Numbered from the stretch's first letter, positions 16,307 through 24,890 are shown. The stretch is 64,000 nt of DNA from Massilia alkalitolerans DSM 17462 (GCF_000427785.1 NZ_ATYR01000006.1:62001-126000); one strand, 5' to 3'. A program made the numbers and translations. Notes: generated by a model not told the origin, from the letters alone.

Positions 16307-17209
16307 TCACGGCTGCGGCCGGCCCAACGCCCGTTCGATCACGCCCAGCACCTGCGGCCAGGCAGGCGAATTCGCCGCCACTTCGTCGTAGTGGCTGGCG
16401 CCCGGCAGGATCACCACCTCGGCCGCATCACCCGCCTTGCGCGCCCGCGCCGCATAGTCGTGCGCCACCCGCGGCGGCGAGATCGTATCCAGTTCCCCCG
16501 TGACCAGCCAGGTACGACTGCCGTTCGGCATGAGGTCCGCCGCATTGGTATCCACGAAGACGTCCGGCCGCCCCGGACCAGGCACACCGGCCAACTCCGC
16601 GGTATCGCGCCCGCAGCTGGACTTGATCAGGGCAGCCTCACTCCGCAGGTCGGCCAGGCCGCCCAGGCTGACGACCGCCGGCACCTTCAAGGTCTGCGCA
16701 CGGTGCAGCGGGCTGCCGGCCGGGATGCGTCCGCGCCCGGCCATCCACTGCACCAGCTGGCCGCCGGCCGAATGGCCGACCGCGACCAGGCGCTGCAGGT
16801 CGAGCGGATAGCGTCCCGCCTGCTTTTCCAGGGTCTCGAGGGCCGCATGCATATCCTGGTAGGTGCCGGGATAGCCGCCGCCCGCTTCGTCGCTGCGCCG
16901 GTATTCGACGTTCCAGACCGCGATCCCGCGCGCCGCCAGCGCCCCGGCCATGTTGCGCAGCTGCGTGATGCCGCCGAACTTGCTGGTCCAGCAGCCGCCG
17001 TGCACCAGGACCGCGACCGGGAAGGGGCCGCTGCCCGGCGGCAGGAACAGTTCCGCGTACTGCGAGGGCGCCTCGCCGTAGGGAATGCGGGCGCTAGGCG
17101 CGGGGCCGTCCAGGGCCAGGTAATCGGCCAGCTTCATCGGGGTGGCGGCGGATGCGCCATGGATGCCGGCTGCAAACAGGGCTGCGAACAGGACGGGGCG
17201 AAGTTTCAT
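16307..17209 (-). CDS. Exported alpha/beta hydrolase (BD-FAE/carboxylesterase-like)
   Basis: A 300-residue protein with a signal peptide (1-21, ending GASA). The oxyanion motif HGGCW lies near residue 73, nucleophile GHSAGGQL near residue 150, and a late GASHYDE segment carries the probable catalytic His. HGGxW and GHSAGG are typical of the BD-FAE/Abhydrolase_3 esterases (kynurenine formamidase-like fold), so a periplasmic esterase is likely; the substrate is unknown. The ATG chosen starts the signal peptide; 38 codons of open frame upstream look non-coding. Confidence 0.85.
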   Translation of the reverse strand: MKLRPVLFAALFAAGIHGASAATPMKLADYLALDGPAPSARIPYGEAPSQYAELFLPPGSGPFPVAVLVHGGCWTSKFGGITQLRNMAGALAARGIAVWNVEYRRSDEAGGGYPGTYQDMHAALETLEKQAGRYPLDLQRLVAVGHSAGGQLVQWMAGRGRIPAGSPLHRAQTLKVPAVVSLGGLADLRSEAALIKSSCGRDTAELAGVPGPGRPDVFVDTNAADLMPNGSRTWLVTGELDTISPPRVAHDYAARARKAGDAAEVVILPGASHYDEVAANSPAWPQVLGVIERALGRPQP

Positions 17210-17355
17210 GGTCGGCAAGGAAATAGTCGAGTAAGCACTATAGCCGAGGAAGCCAGGCCGCGGCATTGCCTTCGGCGCCGCACGATTGAAAAACCCGGCT
17301 TCGGCATCCATGCTAGGCTGCATCCAAAGCCAACCACGTCAACAGGAGGAGTGCG

Positions 17356-17541
17356 ATGAGCCAATCGAAATCCGGCGGAAGCCAGACCAACAAGCAGTCG
17401 GACAACATGTCCGAGGAAGACATGGCCAAGCAGCGCGCGGGCCAGAACACGCAGAAGAGCAGCCACGACCACATGTCGGACGTCAAGGCCGGCAAGGGCG
17501 AGGGTGCCGGCGGCGGAGCCAAGCAGAAGCATCAACGCTGA
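17356..17541 (+). CDS. Small hydrophilic protein, stress-type composition
   Basis: A 61-residue protein made almost only of Ser, Lys, Gln, Gly, Asp and His, with no hydrophobic core, so likely disordered. AGGAGGAG lies 6 bases before the ATG, one of the best ribosome sites in the window. Sequence such as KSGGSQTNKQSDNMSEEDM recalls hydrophilin-like stress proteins, but this is resemblance by composition only. Its function is unknown. Confidence 0.65.
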   Translation: MSQSKSGGSQTNKQSDNMSEEDMAKQRAGQNTQKSSHDHMSDVKAGKGEGAGGGAKQKHQR

Positions 17542-17632
17542 TTGTCACCGGTGCCCGCCGCATGGCGCAGACAGCATGCGCCGTGCGGTGGCTTCATCCG
17601 CGGGCGCGCCCGCATCATCCGAGAGGCTGACC

Positions 17633-17827
17633 ATGACCATGCTTGCTCAAGAAAACAAGCTGCACGGATCAACCCCCGTGTACGCCCACAGTACCCCGGA
17701 ACCGGACGTTCCGGATCCGACGCCGGCGCCCGACCCGCGGCCACCGGTGCCGGACGATGTCCCCGACCCGGTCAATGCCCCGGTCGAGGAGCCGCGCTTC
17801 CCCGAGCCGCCGATCCGGGCCGCCTGA
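17633..17827 (+). CDS. Proline/aspartate-rich small protein
   Basis: A 64-residue acidic protein with a repetitive middle: PEPDVPDPTPAPDPRPPVP then DDVPDPVNAPVEEP. The repeated PDP/PxP units suggest an extended, disordered chain. GAGAGG lies 7 bases before the ATG. It has no signal peptide and no known domain. It follows the previous small gene after 91 bases and may share its transcript. Confidence 0.55.
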   Translation: MTMLAQENKLHGSTPVYAHSTPEPDVPDPTPAPDPRPPVPDDVPDPVNAPVEEPRFPEPPIRAA

Positions 17828-18070
17828 CCCCGGCGCTCAGGCTGGCCTGGGCGTGCAGCCCTGGTCGGCCGGCTGGGCCCTTGCCGCCAGCCGGATATCG
17901 GGTCGACACCGTATTCCAGAAGATTACGCGATGAACCGTGATTGCCATCCTGGCCGTCCGTGGACCTGCCACGTCGGGACAGACGGCGCCGGACTCCCGC
18001 AAGCGGGGCTGGCGTTCGCGGGATGGTCGGGCGGGGAGGGGACGCCGGCCGCGAAGGCCGGCAGGGAACT

Positions 18071-18268
18071 TCAGTTGCGGGGCTTGTCCTGGCTTCCGGA
18101 CGAGCCCTGTCCGGCCTGGCTGCCCGATGGCGGCAGCGGCGGAATCTGGCGGATCATTTCTTCGGTTTCCAGTTCTCCAGGGGATTTCTCACCGCTGCCG
18201 ATATCGGATTCGTGCAGCACGTTGGGGCCTTTTGCCGCGGGATCGACTTGGCGGGTTGCGTTGCTCAT
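18071..18268 (-). CDS. Small hypothetical protein
   Basis: A 65-residue polar protein (contains PNVLHESDIGSGEKSPGEL and IRQIPPLPPSGS) without a signal peptide, membrane span or known domain. The ATG is preceded on the minus strand by CTGGAG at 7 bases. About 240 bases between the previous small gene and this one hold no convincing gene. Composition resembles the neighbouring small proteins, so it is probably real but functionally unknown. Confidence 0.5.
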   Translation of the reverse strand: MSNATRQVDPAAKGPNVLHESDIGSGEKSPGELETEEMIRQIPPLPPSGSQAGQGSSGSQDKPRN

Positions 18269-18409
18269 GGTGCGCTCCAGGTGGTTGTTCGACAGGATGA
18301 TCCTAACAGGGCCGAACGGTCATCGGCGCGCGGGACGCCGCACTGCAGCATTCGGTCCGGCCGCAGCGGCGTGCCGATCCATGTCATATAGCCGACATCT
18401 AGGCCTGCC

Positions 18410-18415
18410 TATAAT
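18410..18415 (+). promoter_or_regulatory. TATAAT -10 box ahead of the 45-residue membrane protein
   Basis: A perfect -10 hexamer in otherwise GC-rich sequence. No good TTGACA-like box is at 17 bases, so recognition may rely on an extended -10 or an activator. Confidence 0.45.
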
Positions 18416-18454
18416 GGATCCCACAACAAGCACTGCCGGATGCCGGAGGAGACC

Positions 18455-18592
18455 ATGGGCCGTACCCTGCACAACACCATCTACCTGGGCCGCGGCCCGC
18501 TCTACTACTCGCGCCGGGCCCAGCTGGCGCTGGCGCTCGGCGTCGCGGCCAGTGCCGGCCTGGGCTGGCTGGCCTTCCGGGCGTTGCGTTGA
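18455..18592 (+). CDS. 45-residue single-span membrane protein
   Basis: MGRTLHNTIYLGRGPLYYSR then a hydrophobic helix (about residues 22-43, QLALALGVAASAGLGWLAF) and a short basic end. GGAGGAG lies 4-10 bases before the ATG, and a TATAAT box is at 18410-18415, 40 bases upstream. Its function is unknown. The next gene begins 60 bases after its stop. Confidence 0.6.
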   Translation: MGRTLHNTIYLGRGPLYYSRRAQLALALGVAASAGLGWLAFRALR

Positions 18593-18652
18593 TGCTTGCC
18601 CTCGGCCGGCGCGCCGGTTACCATGGCGCGCCCTGGCCGAATAGAAAACAGC

Positions 18653-19030
18653 ATGAAGAACGAACAACTGACGACGGACGAATACGACGCCCTGGAACTG
18701 GTACGCCGCGGCGTGAAGCGCGACACGGCGGGTGCCTGCGTGGGGCGCAATGCCAAGCGCCTGTCGGGATTGAAGATGCTCGAGTACACCCGCGACGGGC
18801 GTATCGTGCTCACGGAAAAGGGGCAGCAGGTGCTGTTCCTGCGCCGCTGCATCAAATCGCTGACTGCCCTGGCGGATGACCCGCAGGCCCCGCTCGACGG
18901 CGACGTGGTCCGCTTCCTGAGCATCAAGTCGCACATCGCCCCGCTCGAAGACGGGGGCTACGCCCTGACCGACAAGGGCCGCGAGACGCTGGACGACATC
19001 GTGCGCCAGCAACAGCAGCAGCGCCGCTAG
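18653..19030 (+). CDS. Hypothetical protein with two winged-helix-like wings
   Basis: A 125-residue soluble protein. Two similar segments, GRIVLTEKGQQ (about 43-53) and GGYALTDKGRE (about 99-109), each look like the beta-wing plus start of the last helix of a winged-helix domain (LTxKG is frequent there). The protein may therefore be a tandem winged-helix or a divergent transcription factor. This is fold inference by eye. The ATG at 18653 is preferred over an in-frame start 57 bases upstream, which adds a Pro/Arg-rich stretch of non-coding look. Confidence 0.65.
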   Translation: MKNEQLTTDEYDALELVRRGVKRDTAGACVGRNAKRLSGLKMLEYTRDGRIVLTEKGQQVLFLRRCIKSLTALADDPQAPLDGDVVRFLSIKSHIAPLEDGGYALTDKGRETLDDIVRQQQQQRR

Positions 19031-19034
19031 GTTC

Positions 19035-19265
19035 TTAGTTAATCCGGCGGCGGTTCGGGTAGACCAGCACCCGCACGGCCACCTCGGCCGGCACGTTCAT
19101 GGTCGCCAGGAACTCGGCGGCGCGCTGCAGTCCGAGCGTGGGGATCGATGCCACGGCCTGGTTGATCAGGTCGCGGGTGCGGATGTCGGTGCGCTGGCGG
19201 CGTACGCCACTGGCAGTGCCCGCTGCGGCGGCGACCGGAGTCAGCTCGCCGGTGTCATTCATCAT
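19035..19265 (-). CDS. Small hypothetical protein
   Basis: A 76-residue protein with a polar N-terminus and a helical C-terminal half (RDLINQAVASIPTLGLQRAA, FLATMNVPAEVAVRVL). It ends four bases from the end of the convergent winged-helix-like gene. No domain is recognised. Two adjacent ATGs (19265, 19262) are possible starts. The 130 bases upstream are AT-rich and probably hold its promoter. Confidence 0.6.
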   Translation of the reverse strand: MMNDTGELTPVAAAAGTASGVRRQRTDIRTRDLINQAVASIPTLGLQRAAEFLATMNVPAEVAVRVLVYPNRRRIN

Positions 19266-19397
19266 GATGGATATCCGTTATGTCTGAGGTTGCTAAAGAG
19301 ACACGGCTATTCTAAGGCTAACAATGTTGTTTAGGCTACAAATAAATAGCCTATAAGCAGCTTAGCGGATAAATGACGATGGGAAACTTGAGCCGGA

Positions 19398-22274
19398 TCA
19401 AGCCTCGGCGATTTCCGGCGCGGTTTCAGGCGCCGGTTCGGGCTCGGTTTGGCGCGGCGGCGGCAGCGCCTTGCGCTGGACCAGCAGCTGTTCGAACTCC
19501 TCGGCCGCCAGCGGCTTGCTGAAGAAATAGCCCTGCATTTCGTCGCAGCCATGGCTGCGCAGGTAGTCGAGCTGCTCGAGCGTCTCGACGCCCTCGGCGA
19601 TCACGGCCAGTTTCAGGTTATGCGCCAGCGCGATGATCGAGGTGACGATCGCGGCGTCGTTGGCGTCAACGGTGATGTCGGCAACAAAGGAACGGTCGAT
19701 CTTCAGCACGTCGATCGGGAAGCGCGACAGGTAGGACAGGCTCGAATAGCCGGTGCCGAAGTCGTCGATCGACAGGTTCACGCCCAGCGACTTCATGCGG
19801 TGCAGCAGGTCCACCGCCGGCGTCACGTCGCTCATGAACAGGCTTTCGGTCAGCTCGATCTCGAGGCAGTCCGGGTCCAGCATGGTGTCCGCCAGCACCG
19901 ACTCCAGGCTGGCGACCAGGTCGGCGGCGCCGAACTGGCGCGCCGACAGGTTGACCGCCACGCGCAGGCGTCCCAGTCCCGCATCCTGCCAGGCCTTGTT
20001 CTGGGCGCAGGCGGTGCGCATCACCCAGGCGCCGATCTGGACGATCAGCCCGGTCTCCTCGGCGATGCCGATGAAGCGGCCGGGCGGCACCATGCCCAGC
20101 TCCGGATGCTTCCAGCGGAGCAAGGCTTCCATGCCGACGATCTGGCCGGTCTTGAGGTCGACCTGCGGCTGGTAGTGCAGCACGAATTCGTTACGCTCGA
20201 GGGCGTTGCGCAGCGCGCTTTCGATGCGCACCCGCTCCAGCGACTCCTCGTTCATGGCCGGCGTATAGAACTGGAAGTTGTTGCGCCCCATCTTCTTGGC
20301 GCTGTACATCGCGATGTCGGCGTGTTCGATCAGGCTGTCGGCCGGCGTGCCCTCGCTCGGGTAGACCGCCACCCCGATCGAGCAGGTGACGAAGAATTCC
20401 TTGGTGCCCAGCATGACCGGCTGGGCCACCGAGTCCATCACGCGCTGCACGATCTCGGGCGAGAGCGGCTCGTCGTGGTGCTCGGACAGGATCACCACGA
20501 ATTCGTCGCCCGACAGGCGCGCCACGGTGTCGGTGTCGCGCAGCGAGGCGGTCAGGCGCGCCGCCACCGTCATCAGGAGCACGTCGCCGGCCTTGTGGCC
20601 CATCGAGTCGTTGACGAACTTGAAGCGGTCGAGGTCGATCAGCATCACCCACATCGGGCGGCCGCTGCGGTTGGCATAGGCGATCGCCTGGCCGAGGCGG
20701 TCCTGCAGCAGCGAGCGGTTGGGCAGGCCGGTCAGCACGTCGTGCTGGGCCACGTGGTGCACGCGCTGTTCGGTGAGCTTGCGTTCGGTGATGTCGCTGC
20801 CGGTGCCGCGATAGCCCAGCAGCTCGCCGTGTTCGTCGAACACCGGCTGGCCGTTGACGCAGAACCAGCGGGTGTCGCCCTGCGCGTCGACCACCTTGTA
20901 TTCGAGGTTGGCGAAGGGTTCGTGCGCCTTGACCTGGGCGATGTGGGCGCGCCCGGCCTCGGTCTCGAGCAGGGCGGGGGCGTGTTCCCAGCGCGTCTTG
21001 CCGAGCACCGCCTCGACGGCGACGCCGGCCTTTTCGGTGAAGCCGCCGGTGACCATGGTGAAGCGCAGGTCGCGGTCCTGTTCCCAGTACCAGTCCGAGG
21101 ACATCGACACCAGCTGGCGGAAGCGCTGTTCGCTCTGCTGCAGGGCGCGCTCGGCGCGCTCGCGCGCGGCCATGTCCTCGACCAGGCGGCGGTTGGTGCG
21201 GCGCAGGTCGGCGGTGCGCTGGCGCACCAGCTGCTGGACCTTGCGCGCGCGCTGGCCCGAGGCCTGCACGAAGGCAGTGCCGAGCAGGGTCATCAGGATG
21301 CCGCCCACCAGCAGGGCGGTCGAGGCCATGTGGTCGTGGAGGAAGGGGCGCGGCGCGCTGGCCACTTCGATGCGCCAGGGCTTGCCGGCGATGCGCAGCA
21401 GCTTGCTGGCATGGCCGGGCTGGCCCGGTGCGAGGAAGCCGGCCAGCCAGCCCTGTTCGGGCTTGCTGGTGTCGCCGGTGGAAAACAGCAGGTTCGCCGG
21501 GCTGGCCCCGTCGCCGGCATAGACCGACACGAAGATCTCGCTGGAACCCTCGCGCGGGTCGAGCAGTCCGGTGGCGGCCAGCGAGGCGCGCACCAGTTCC
21601 GGGCCGCGGATGACGATCGCAGTGTCGCCGGCCAGCATGCCGTCGCGGTCGAGCACCGGCATGACCAGGCTGAAGGCCGGCTGCTTGCGCTCGTCCTGGG
21701 CCAGCTGGAACAGGTCGGTGGCGGCGGCGCGGCCCTCGCCGCGCGCGATCGCCAGCGCGCTCATCACCTGCACGTTCTCGGTGATGTTCAGGCCGAAGGC
21801 ACGTTCGTTGCCGGCAATCGGTTCGATGAAATCGACGATGTGGTAACGCGCACGCGGCGGCGCCGCCACCAGGCCCTGGGCCTGCAGCTCGGTGAACACG
21901 GTGCCCGGACGGATCCTCTGCAGCTCGCGCTCCACGGCCGCGCGCTGGTCGCCCGGCACGGTACGGTGGACATTGAAGGCCTGGATGTAGCGGTGGCGCT
22001 GCAGCAGGGCAGCGGTGAAGTCGCGGAAATGCTCGCGGCTGACCGGCTCGCCGCGCGCGAACAGCTGGTTGGTCACGGTCAGCACTTCGACCGCCTGGTC
22101 GATGCCCTGGCGCACCGCGGCCACGCGCTCGTCGGCGCGCTGGGCGAAGGCGAGCGCCATGTTGTCGTACTCGAGGTGGCTCACTCCCAGGAACAGGGCG
22201 CCGGATGCGGCCAGGCCGCCCCCGAGCGTGAGGGCTGCCGCGAGCGTCAGCGACAGGGGCAGGCGAGGCGCCAT
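19398..22274 (-). CDS. CHASE-PAS-GGDEF-EAL c-di-GMP turnover protein
   Basis: A 958-residue inner-membrane signalling protein. TM1 (about 6-28) is followed by a periplasmic CHASE-type sensor (about 60-290, with VFTELQAQGLVAAPPRA) and TM2 (about 305-325). Then come a coiled coil, a PAS domain (about 375-490, ending GYRGTGSDITERK), GGDEF (about 510-670) and EAL (about 690-935). The GGDEF core reads ARLSGDEF with an intact I-site RDTD five residues before. The first Gly is Ser, a change often tolerated. The EAL site is intact (GMEALLRW, IDDFGTGYSSLSYLSRFP). It may both make and hydrolyse c-di-GMP. The ATG at 22274 is preferred over a GTG at 22310. Confidence 0.9.
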   Translation of the reverse strand: MAPRLPLSLTLAAALTLGGGLAASGALFLGVSHLEYDNMALAFAQRADERVAAVRQGIDQAVEVLTVTNQLFARGEPVSREHFRDFTAALLQRHRYIQAFNVHRTVPGDQRAAVERELQRIRPGTVFTELQAQGLVAAPPRARYHIVDFIEPIAGNERAFGLNITENVQVMSALAIARGEGRAAATDLFQLAQDERKQPAFSLVMPVLDRDGMLAGDTAIVIRGPELVRASLAATGLLDPREGSSEIFVSVYAGDGASPANLLFSTGDTSKPEQGWLAGFLAPGQPGHASKLLRIAGKPWRIEVASAPRPFLHDHMASTALLVGGILMTLLGTAFVQASGQRARKVQQLVRQRTADLRRTNRRLVEDMAARERAERALQQSEQRFRQLVSMSSDWYWEQDRDLRFTMVTGGFTEKAGVAVEAVLGKTRWEHAPALLETEAGRAHIAQVKAHEPFANLEYKVVDAQGDTRWFCVNGQPVFDEHGELLGYRGTGSDITERKLTEQRVHHVAQHDVLTGLPNRSLLQDRLGQAIAYANRSGRPMWVMLIDLDRFKFVNDSMGHKAGDVLLMTVAARLTASLRDTDTVARLSGDEFVVILSEHHDEPLSPEIVQRVMDSVAQPVMLGTKEFFVTCSIGVAVYPSEGTPADSLIEHADIAMYSAKKMGRNNFQFYTPAMNEESLERVRIESALRNALERNEFVLHYQPQVDLKTGQIVGMEALLRWKHPELGMVPPGRFIGIAEETGLIVQIGAWVMRTACAQNKAWQDAGLGRLRVAVNLSARQFGAADLVASLESVLADTMLDPDCLEIELTESLFMSDVTPAVDLLHRMKSLGVNLSIDDFGTGYSSLSYLSRFPIDVLKIDRSFVADITVDANDAAIVTSIIALAHNLKLAVIAEGVETLEQLDYLRSHGCDEMQGYFFSKPLAAEEFEQLLVQRKALPPPRQTEPEPAPETAPEIAEA

Positions 22275-22312
22275 GGATGTGTCCAGAAGGTCCGTGATAA
22301 CGACGTGCACAA

Positions 22313-22340
22313 GATGCCTAAAGGCTTGCCAGTAGGCATC
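22313..22340. promoter_or_regulatory. Inverted repeat upstream of the CHASE-GGDEF-EAL gene
   Basis: GATGCCTA ... TAGGCATC is a perfect 8+8 inverted repeat with a 12-base spacer, 38 bases before the ATG at 22274. It could be an operator or a hairpin in the 5' leader. Its position supports the ATG start over the GTG at 22310. Confidence 0.35.
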
Positions 22341-22422
22341 AATACGTGGAGTGTGTCACATCCGGGCAGTTTTCGGCAAACGAAATGTCGCAAGCGCGTG
22401 CCAGGCTATTGACCCGCGCGCT

Positions 22423-23220
22423 TCAACCCCGGTGCGGCCGCCATGCCAGCCAGGCAAGGACCAGGCGCGCCAGCAGGCGGTTGGCCAGTGCACTTCCAAG
22501 TCCACGATTACCCAGTGTGTCTCGCAGGAAGCGCAGGGAGCGCCCTGGCGCGGCACCGGGGAGGGAGGCGCGCTGGGCAAGCAGGATCTGGTTGTTGCCG
22601 GCGATGCCGGACAGCCAGCAGACCTGGCCATCGAAGGCCGCCTGCAGACGTTGCACTGCGGTCACATAACCGGGATCGTAGGTGAAGATATTTGCCACCA
22701 GCACGCCGCCGCGACGCAGGGCGCGCCGGCAATGCGCATAGAAACTGGCGCTGCTGAGTGCCGGCGGCAATCCGGCGGCGTCGAAGCCGTCCACCAGCAG
22801 CACGTCGACGTCGCCAGGCGCGTCGGGCTTGCCGGCGCCGGCCCGGGCCAGCCAGTCGGCCGCGTCGCAATGCAGCACGCGCAGCCGCGCATCGTCGGGC
22901 GGGACCTGGAACTGCGCGCGCAGCGCGATCACGTCTGCACGCACTTCGAGCACCGTGATGCGGGACTGGGGAAACTGGCGGCGACAGAACTTGACCAGCG
23001 AGCCGCCTCCCAGCCCCACCATGAGGATATGGCGCGGGCGCGGCGCCAGCAGGGCAAAGCACATCATCGCGCGCGCATACGGCAGCACCAGGGCGTCCGG
23101 ACGAGACAGCCGCATTTCGCTCTGGATGTCGCCCGGGGTGAATTCCAGCGTGCGGCGGTCGCCCCGGGTGGTGACGATCGGCGGGGGGAGGGAGGGCGGC
23201 TGGTCGGGTGATCCGGTCAT
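22423..23220 (-). CDS. Spermidine synthase-like methyltransferase-fold protein
   Basis: A 265-residue protein with the spermidine synthase fold. MVGLGGGSLVKF (about 68-79) is the nucleotide-binding loop, VLEVRADV (about 93-100) the acidic strand, and DVLLVDGFDAAGLPPAL (about 138-154) the catalytic-site region. Polyamine synthases usually have a D in the position before TYS/S-P, and here DGFDAAG departs from this, so it may not be a real aminopropyltransferase. Many such proteins in proteobacteria are annotated only as fused MFS/spermidine-synthase-like. It diverges from the 91-residue gene, with 95 bases between starts. Confidence 0.75.
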   Translation of the reverse strand: MTGSPDQPPSLPPPIVTTRGDRRTLEFTPGDIQSEMRLSRPDALVLPYARAMMCFALLAPRPRHILMVGLGGGSLVKFCRRQFPQSRITVLEVRADVIALRAQFQVPPDDARLRVLHCDAADWLARAGAGKPDAPGDVDVLLVDGFDAAGLPPALSSASFYAHCRRALRRGGVLVANIFTYDPGYVTAVQRLQAAFDGQVCWLSGIAGNNQILLAQRASLPGAAPGRSLRFLRDTLGNRGLGSALANRLLARLVLAWLAWRPHRG

Positions 23221-23315
23221 GGCGCCAGTATAGCGAGCGCTACCCCCCAAGGGACTAGCTTGTTCTGCGGCATCGCTTTCTGATAAGCTGACCACCCGAA
23301 CAAAGACCGACTCCC

Positions 23316-23591
23316 ATGTTCCTGGACCATCCCTCCATCACCGCCACCAACGCCCAGACCGAGCCCGACCGTCTCGAGCGCCTGCAGCGCGTGTACGGCT
23401 ATGCGATGGCCCTGGCCGACAGCGCCGGCAACACCGGTTTCGTCGACAAGCTGACCCAGTTGCACGACCACAAGGGTACCCTGATCGTGTTCTGGCACGC
23501 GCCCCCGAACCTCGAGGAGCAGGATTATTTCAGCCGCGCCTGGGTCAGCAAGGTGGGCGACGGCACCACCCTGGTCGAACACGAGTACTGA
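23316..23591 (+). CDS. Conserved-type small hypothetical protein
   Basis: A 91-residue soluble protein with balanced composition (DRLERLQRVYGYAMALADS, LTQLHDHKGTLIVFWHAPP). It looks like a globular alpha/beta protein, with no motif I recognise. It is followed after 15 bases by the degenerate GGDEF gene and likely shares its transcript. A TM region is absent. Confidence 0.7.
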   Translation: MFLDHPSITATNAQTEPDRLERLQRVYGYAMALADSAGNTGFVDKLTQLHDHKGTLIVFWHAPPNLEEQDYFSRAWVSKVGDGTTLVEHEY

Positions 23592-23606
23592 CGCTAGAAC
23601 CGACAC

Positions 23607-24779
23607 ATGACGAACCTGGACGCGACCACGATGGTGTTGGTGCTGGCCCTGGGCAACCTGGCCCTGTGCGCGCTGCTGACCTTCTTTGACCACGGCCCCG
23701 TGCGCCCTGCGGCCTTGAGCGCCTGGCCCCTGTCCAAGCAGGTGCAGGCGGGCGCCTGGACCCTGCTGGCGCTGGGCGGGGCCGGCGTGGTGCCCGAAGC
23801 GCTGGCGCTGCCGGGCGGCTATGCGCTGCTGTTCGCCGGCGTCGCCATCGAGGGCGGCGCGTCCTGGCAGGCGGCCGGCCGCGACGGCTGGCGCCGTCCG
23901 ATCCTGCTGGCGGGCGCTCTGGCGATCCTGGTCTTCCTGCTCTGCTACCTGGTCGACGAGCAGGGGCTGCGCAGTCTGGCCGCTTCGCTGCTGCTCGGCG
24001 CCCTCTACCTGAACTGCGCAGCGGCGCTGGCCGCCGGCTGGCGCCAGGCCAGCCTGCTGCAGCGCTTCCTGGCCCTGGTGACCGCCGTGCTGGCGCTGCT
24101 GGTGGCGGCGCGCGGCCTGTCTGTGCTGCTGCTGCCGGGCGGTTGGCGCTGGCTGTCGAGCGAACTGCTGCGCCAGTTCTCCAGCGCCGCGCTGTATCTC
24201 CTGATGCTGGCCAACGCCTTCGGCGTGCTGCTGCTGGGACGCGAACGCCTGGGGCGCGAACTGGCGCGCCTCGAGGTGGTGGACCCGCTCACCGACGTGC
24301 CGAACCGGCGCGGTTTCTTCAACGCCCTGGCGCCCTGGATGGCGCTGGCGCGCCGCCCCGGCCTGCCGACCGCGCTGGTGGTGCTCGATCTGGACGGGTT
24401 CAAGCGCGTCAACGACGGCTACGGCCACCCGGCCGGCGACGCCGTGCTGCGCCACGTGGTGGACCTGTGCAAGCGCCAGCTGCGCGATTCCGACCTGGTG
24501 GGGCGCCTGGTGGGTGTGGAGTTCGCGATCCTGCTGCCGCGCACCAACCTGGACGAGGCCCTGCTGGTGGCCGAGCGCATCCGCGCCGCGATCGCCAGTT
24601 CGCCGGTCAAGAGCGAGCGCGCGATGATCGCCATGACGGCCAGCTTCGGCGTGACCGTGATCCGCCCGGAAGACAGTACCGTGACCCTGTTCCAGCGCGC
24701 CGACGATGCTCTGCGCGCGGCCAAGGAGGCCGGGCGCAACCGGGTCAGCCAGGCAACGGCCGCGACTGTCGAGACCTAG
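23607..24779 (+). CDS. Membrane protein with degenerate GGDEF domain
   Basis: A 390-residue protein with six or seven hydrophobic helices in residues 7-215 and a C-terminal GGDEF domain (about 222-385). The active-site loop is VGVEF (302-306) instead of GG(D/E)EF, so the first Gly and the catalytic acidic residue are both lost. The inhibitory site RDSD (293-296) is intact at the standard five-residue spacing. The substrate-binding DLDGFKRVND region is preserved. A likely reading is an enzymatically dead domain that binds c-di-GMP and passes a signal. It sits 15 bases after a small gene and 132 bases before an active-looking GGDEF protein. Confidence 0.85.
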   Translation: MTNLDATTMVLVLALGNLALCALLTFFDHGPVRPAALSAWPLSKQVQAGAWTLLALGGAGVVPEALALPGGYALLFAGVAIEGGASWQAAGRDGWRRPILLAGALAILVFLLCYLVDEQGLRSLAASLLLGALYLNCAAALAAGWRQASLLQRFLALVTAVLALLVAARGLSVLLLPGGWRWLSSELLRQFSSAALYLLMLANAFGVLLLGRERLGRELARLEVVDPLTDVPNRRGFFNALAPWMALARRPGLPTALVVLDLDGFKRVNDGYGHPAGDAVLRHVVDLCKRQLRDSDLVGRLVGVEFAILLPRTNLDEALLVAERIRAAIASSPVKSERAMIAMTASFGVTVIRPEDSTVTLFQRADDALRAAKEAGRNRVSQATAATVET

Positions 24780-24790
24780 AGCGCCGCTGC

Positions 24791-24813
24791 CCCGGCCGGC
24801 TGAATCGGCCGGG
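24791..24813 (+). terminator. Hairpin after the degenerate GGDEF gene
   Basis: A perfect 8-bp stem CCCGGCCG/CGGCCGGG with a 7-base loop lies 12 bases after the stop. There is no T-run, so the stop would be factor-assisted. Confidence 0.4.
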
Positions 24814-24875
24814 AGAGGACGGGCGACAACAGGAGCATGTTTCTTCTGGACATCTTTGTCGGAGCCTGACAAGAT

Positions 24876-24890
24876 ATTGAAAGTTTCAAT
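24876..24890. promoter_or_regulatory. AT-rich palindrome ahead of the diguanylate cyclase gene
   Basis: ATTGAAA-G-TTTCAAT is a perfect 15-base palindrome 21 bases before the start codon, in a short AT-rich stretch. It is a candidate operator for an unknown regulator. Confidence 0.4.

Noticed and set aside
17643-18644. 333-codon plus-strand frame across the small-protein region
   Set aside because: Lacks a ribosome site and a plausible protein composition; it crosses better-supported small genes on both strands.
19449-22412. 987-codon plus-strand open frame opposite the CHASE-GGDEF-EAL gene
   Set aside because: Shadow frame; only the minus strand shows domain motifs.
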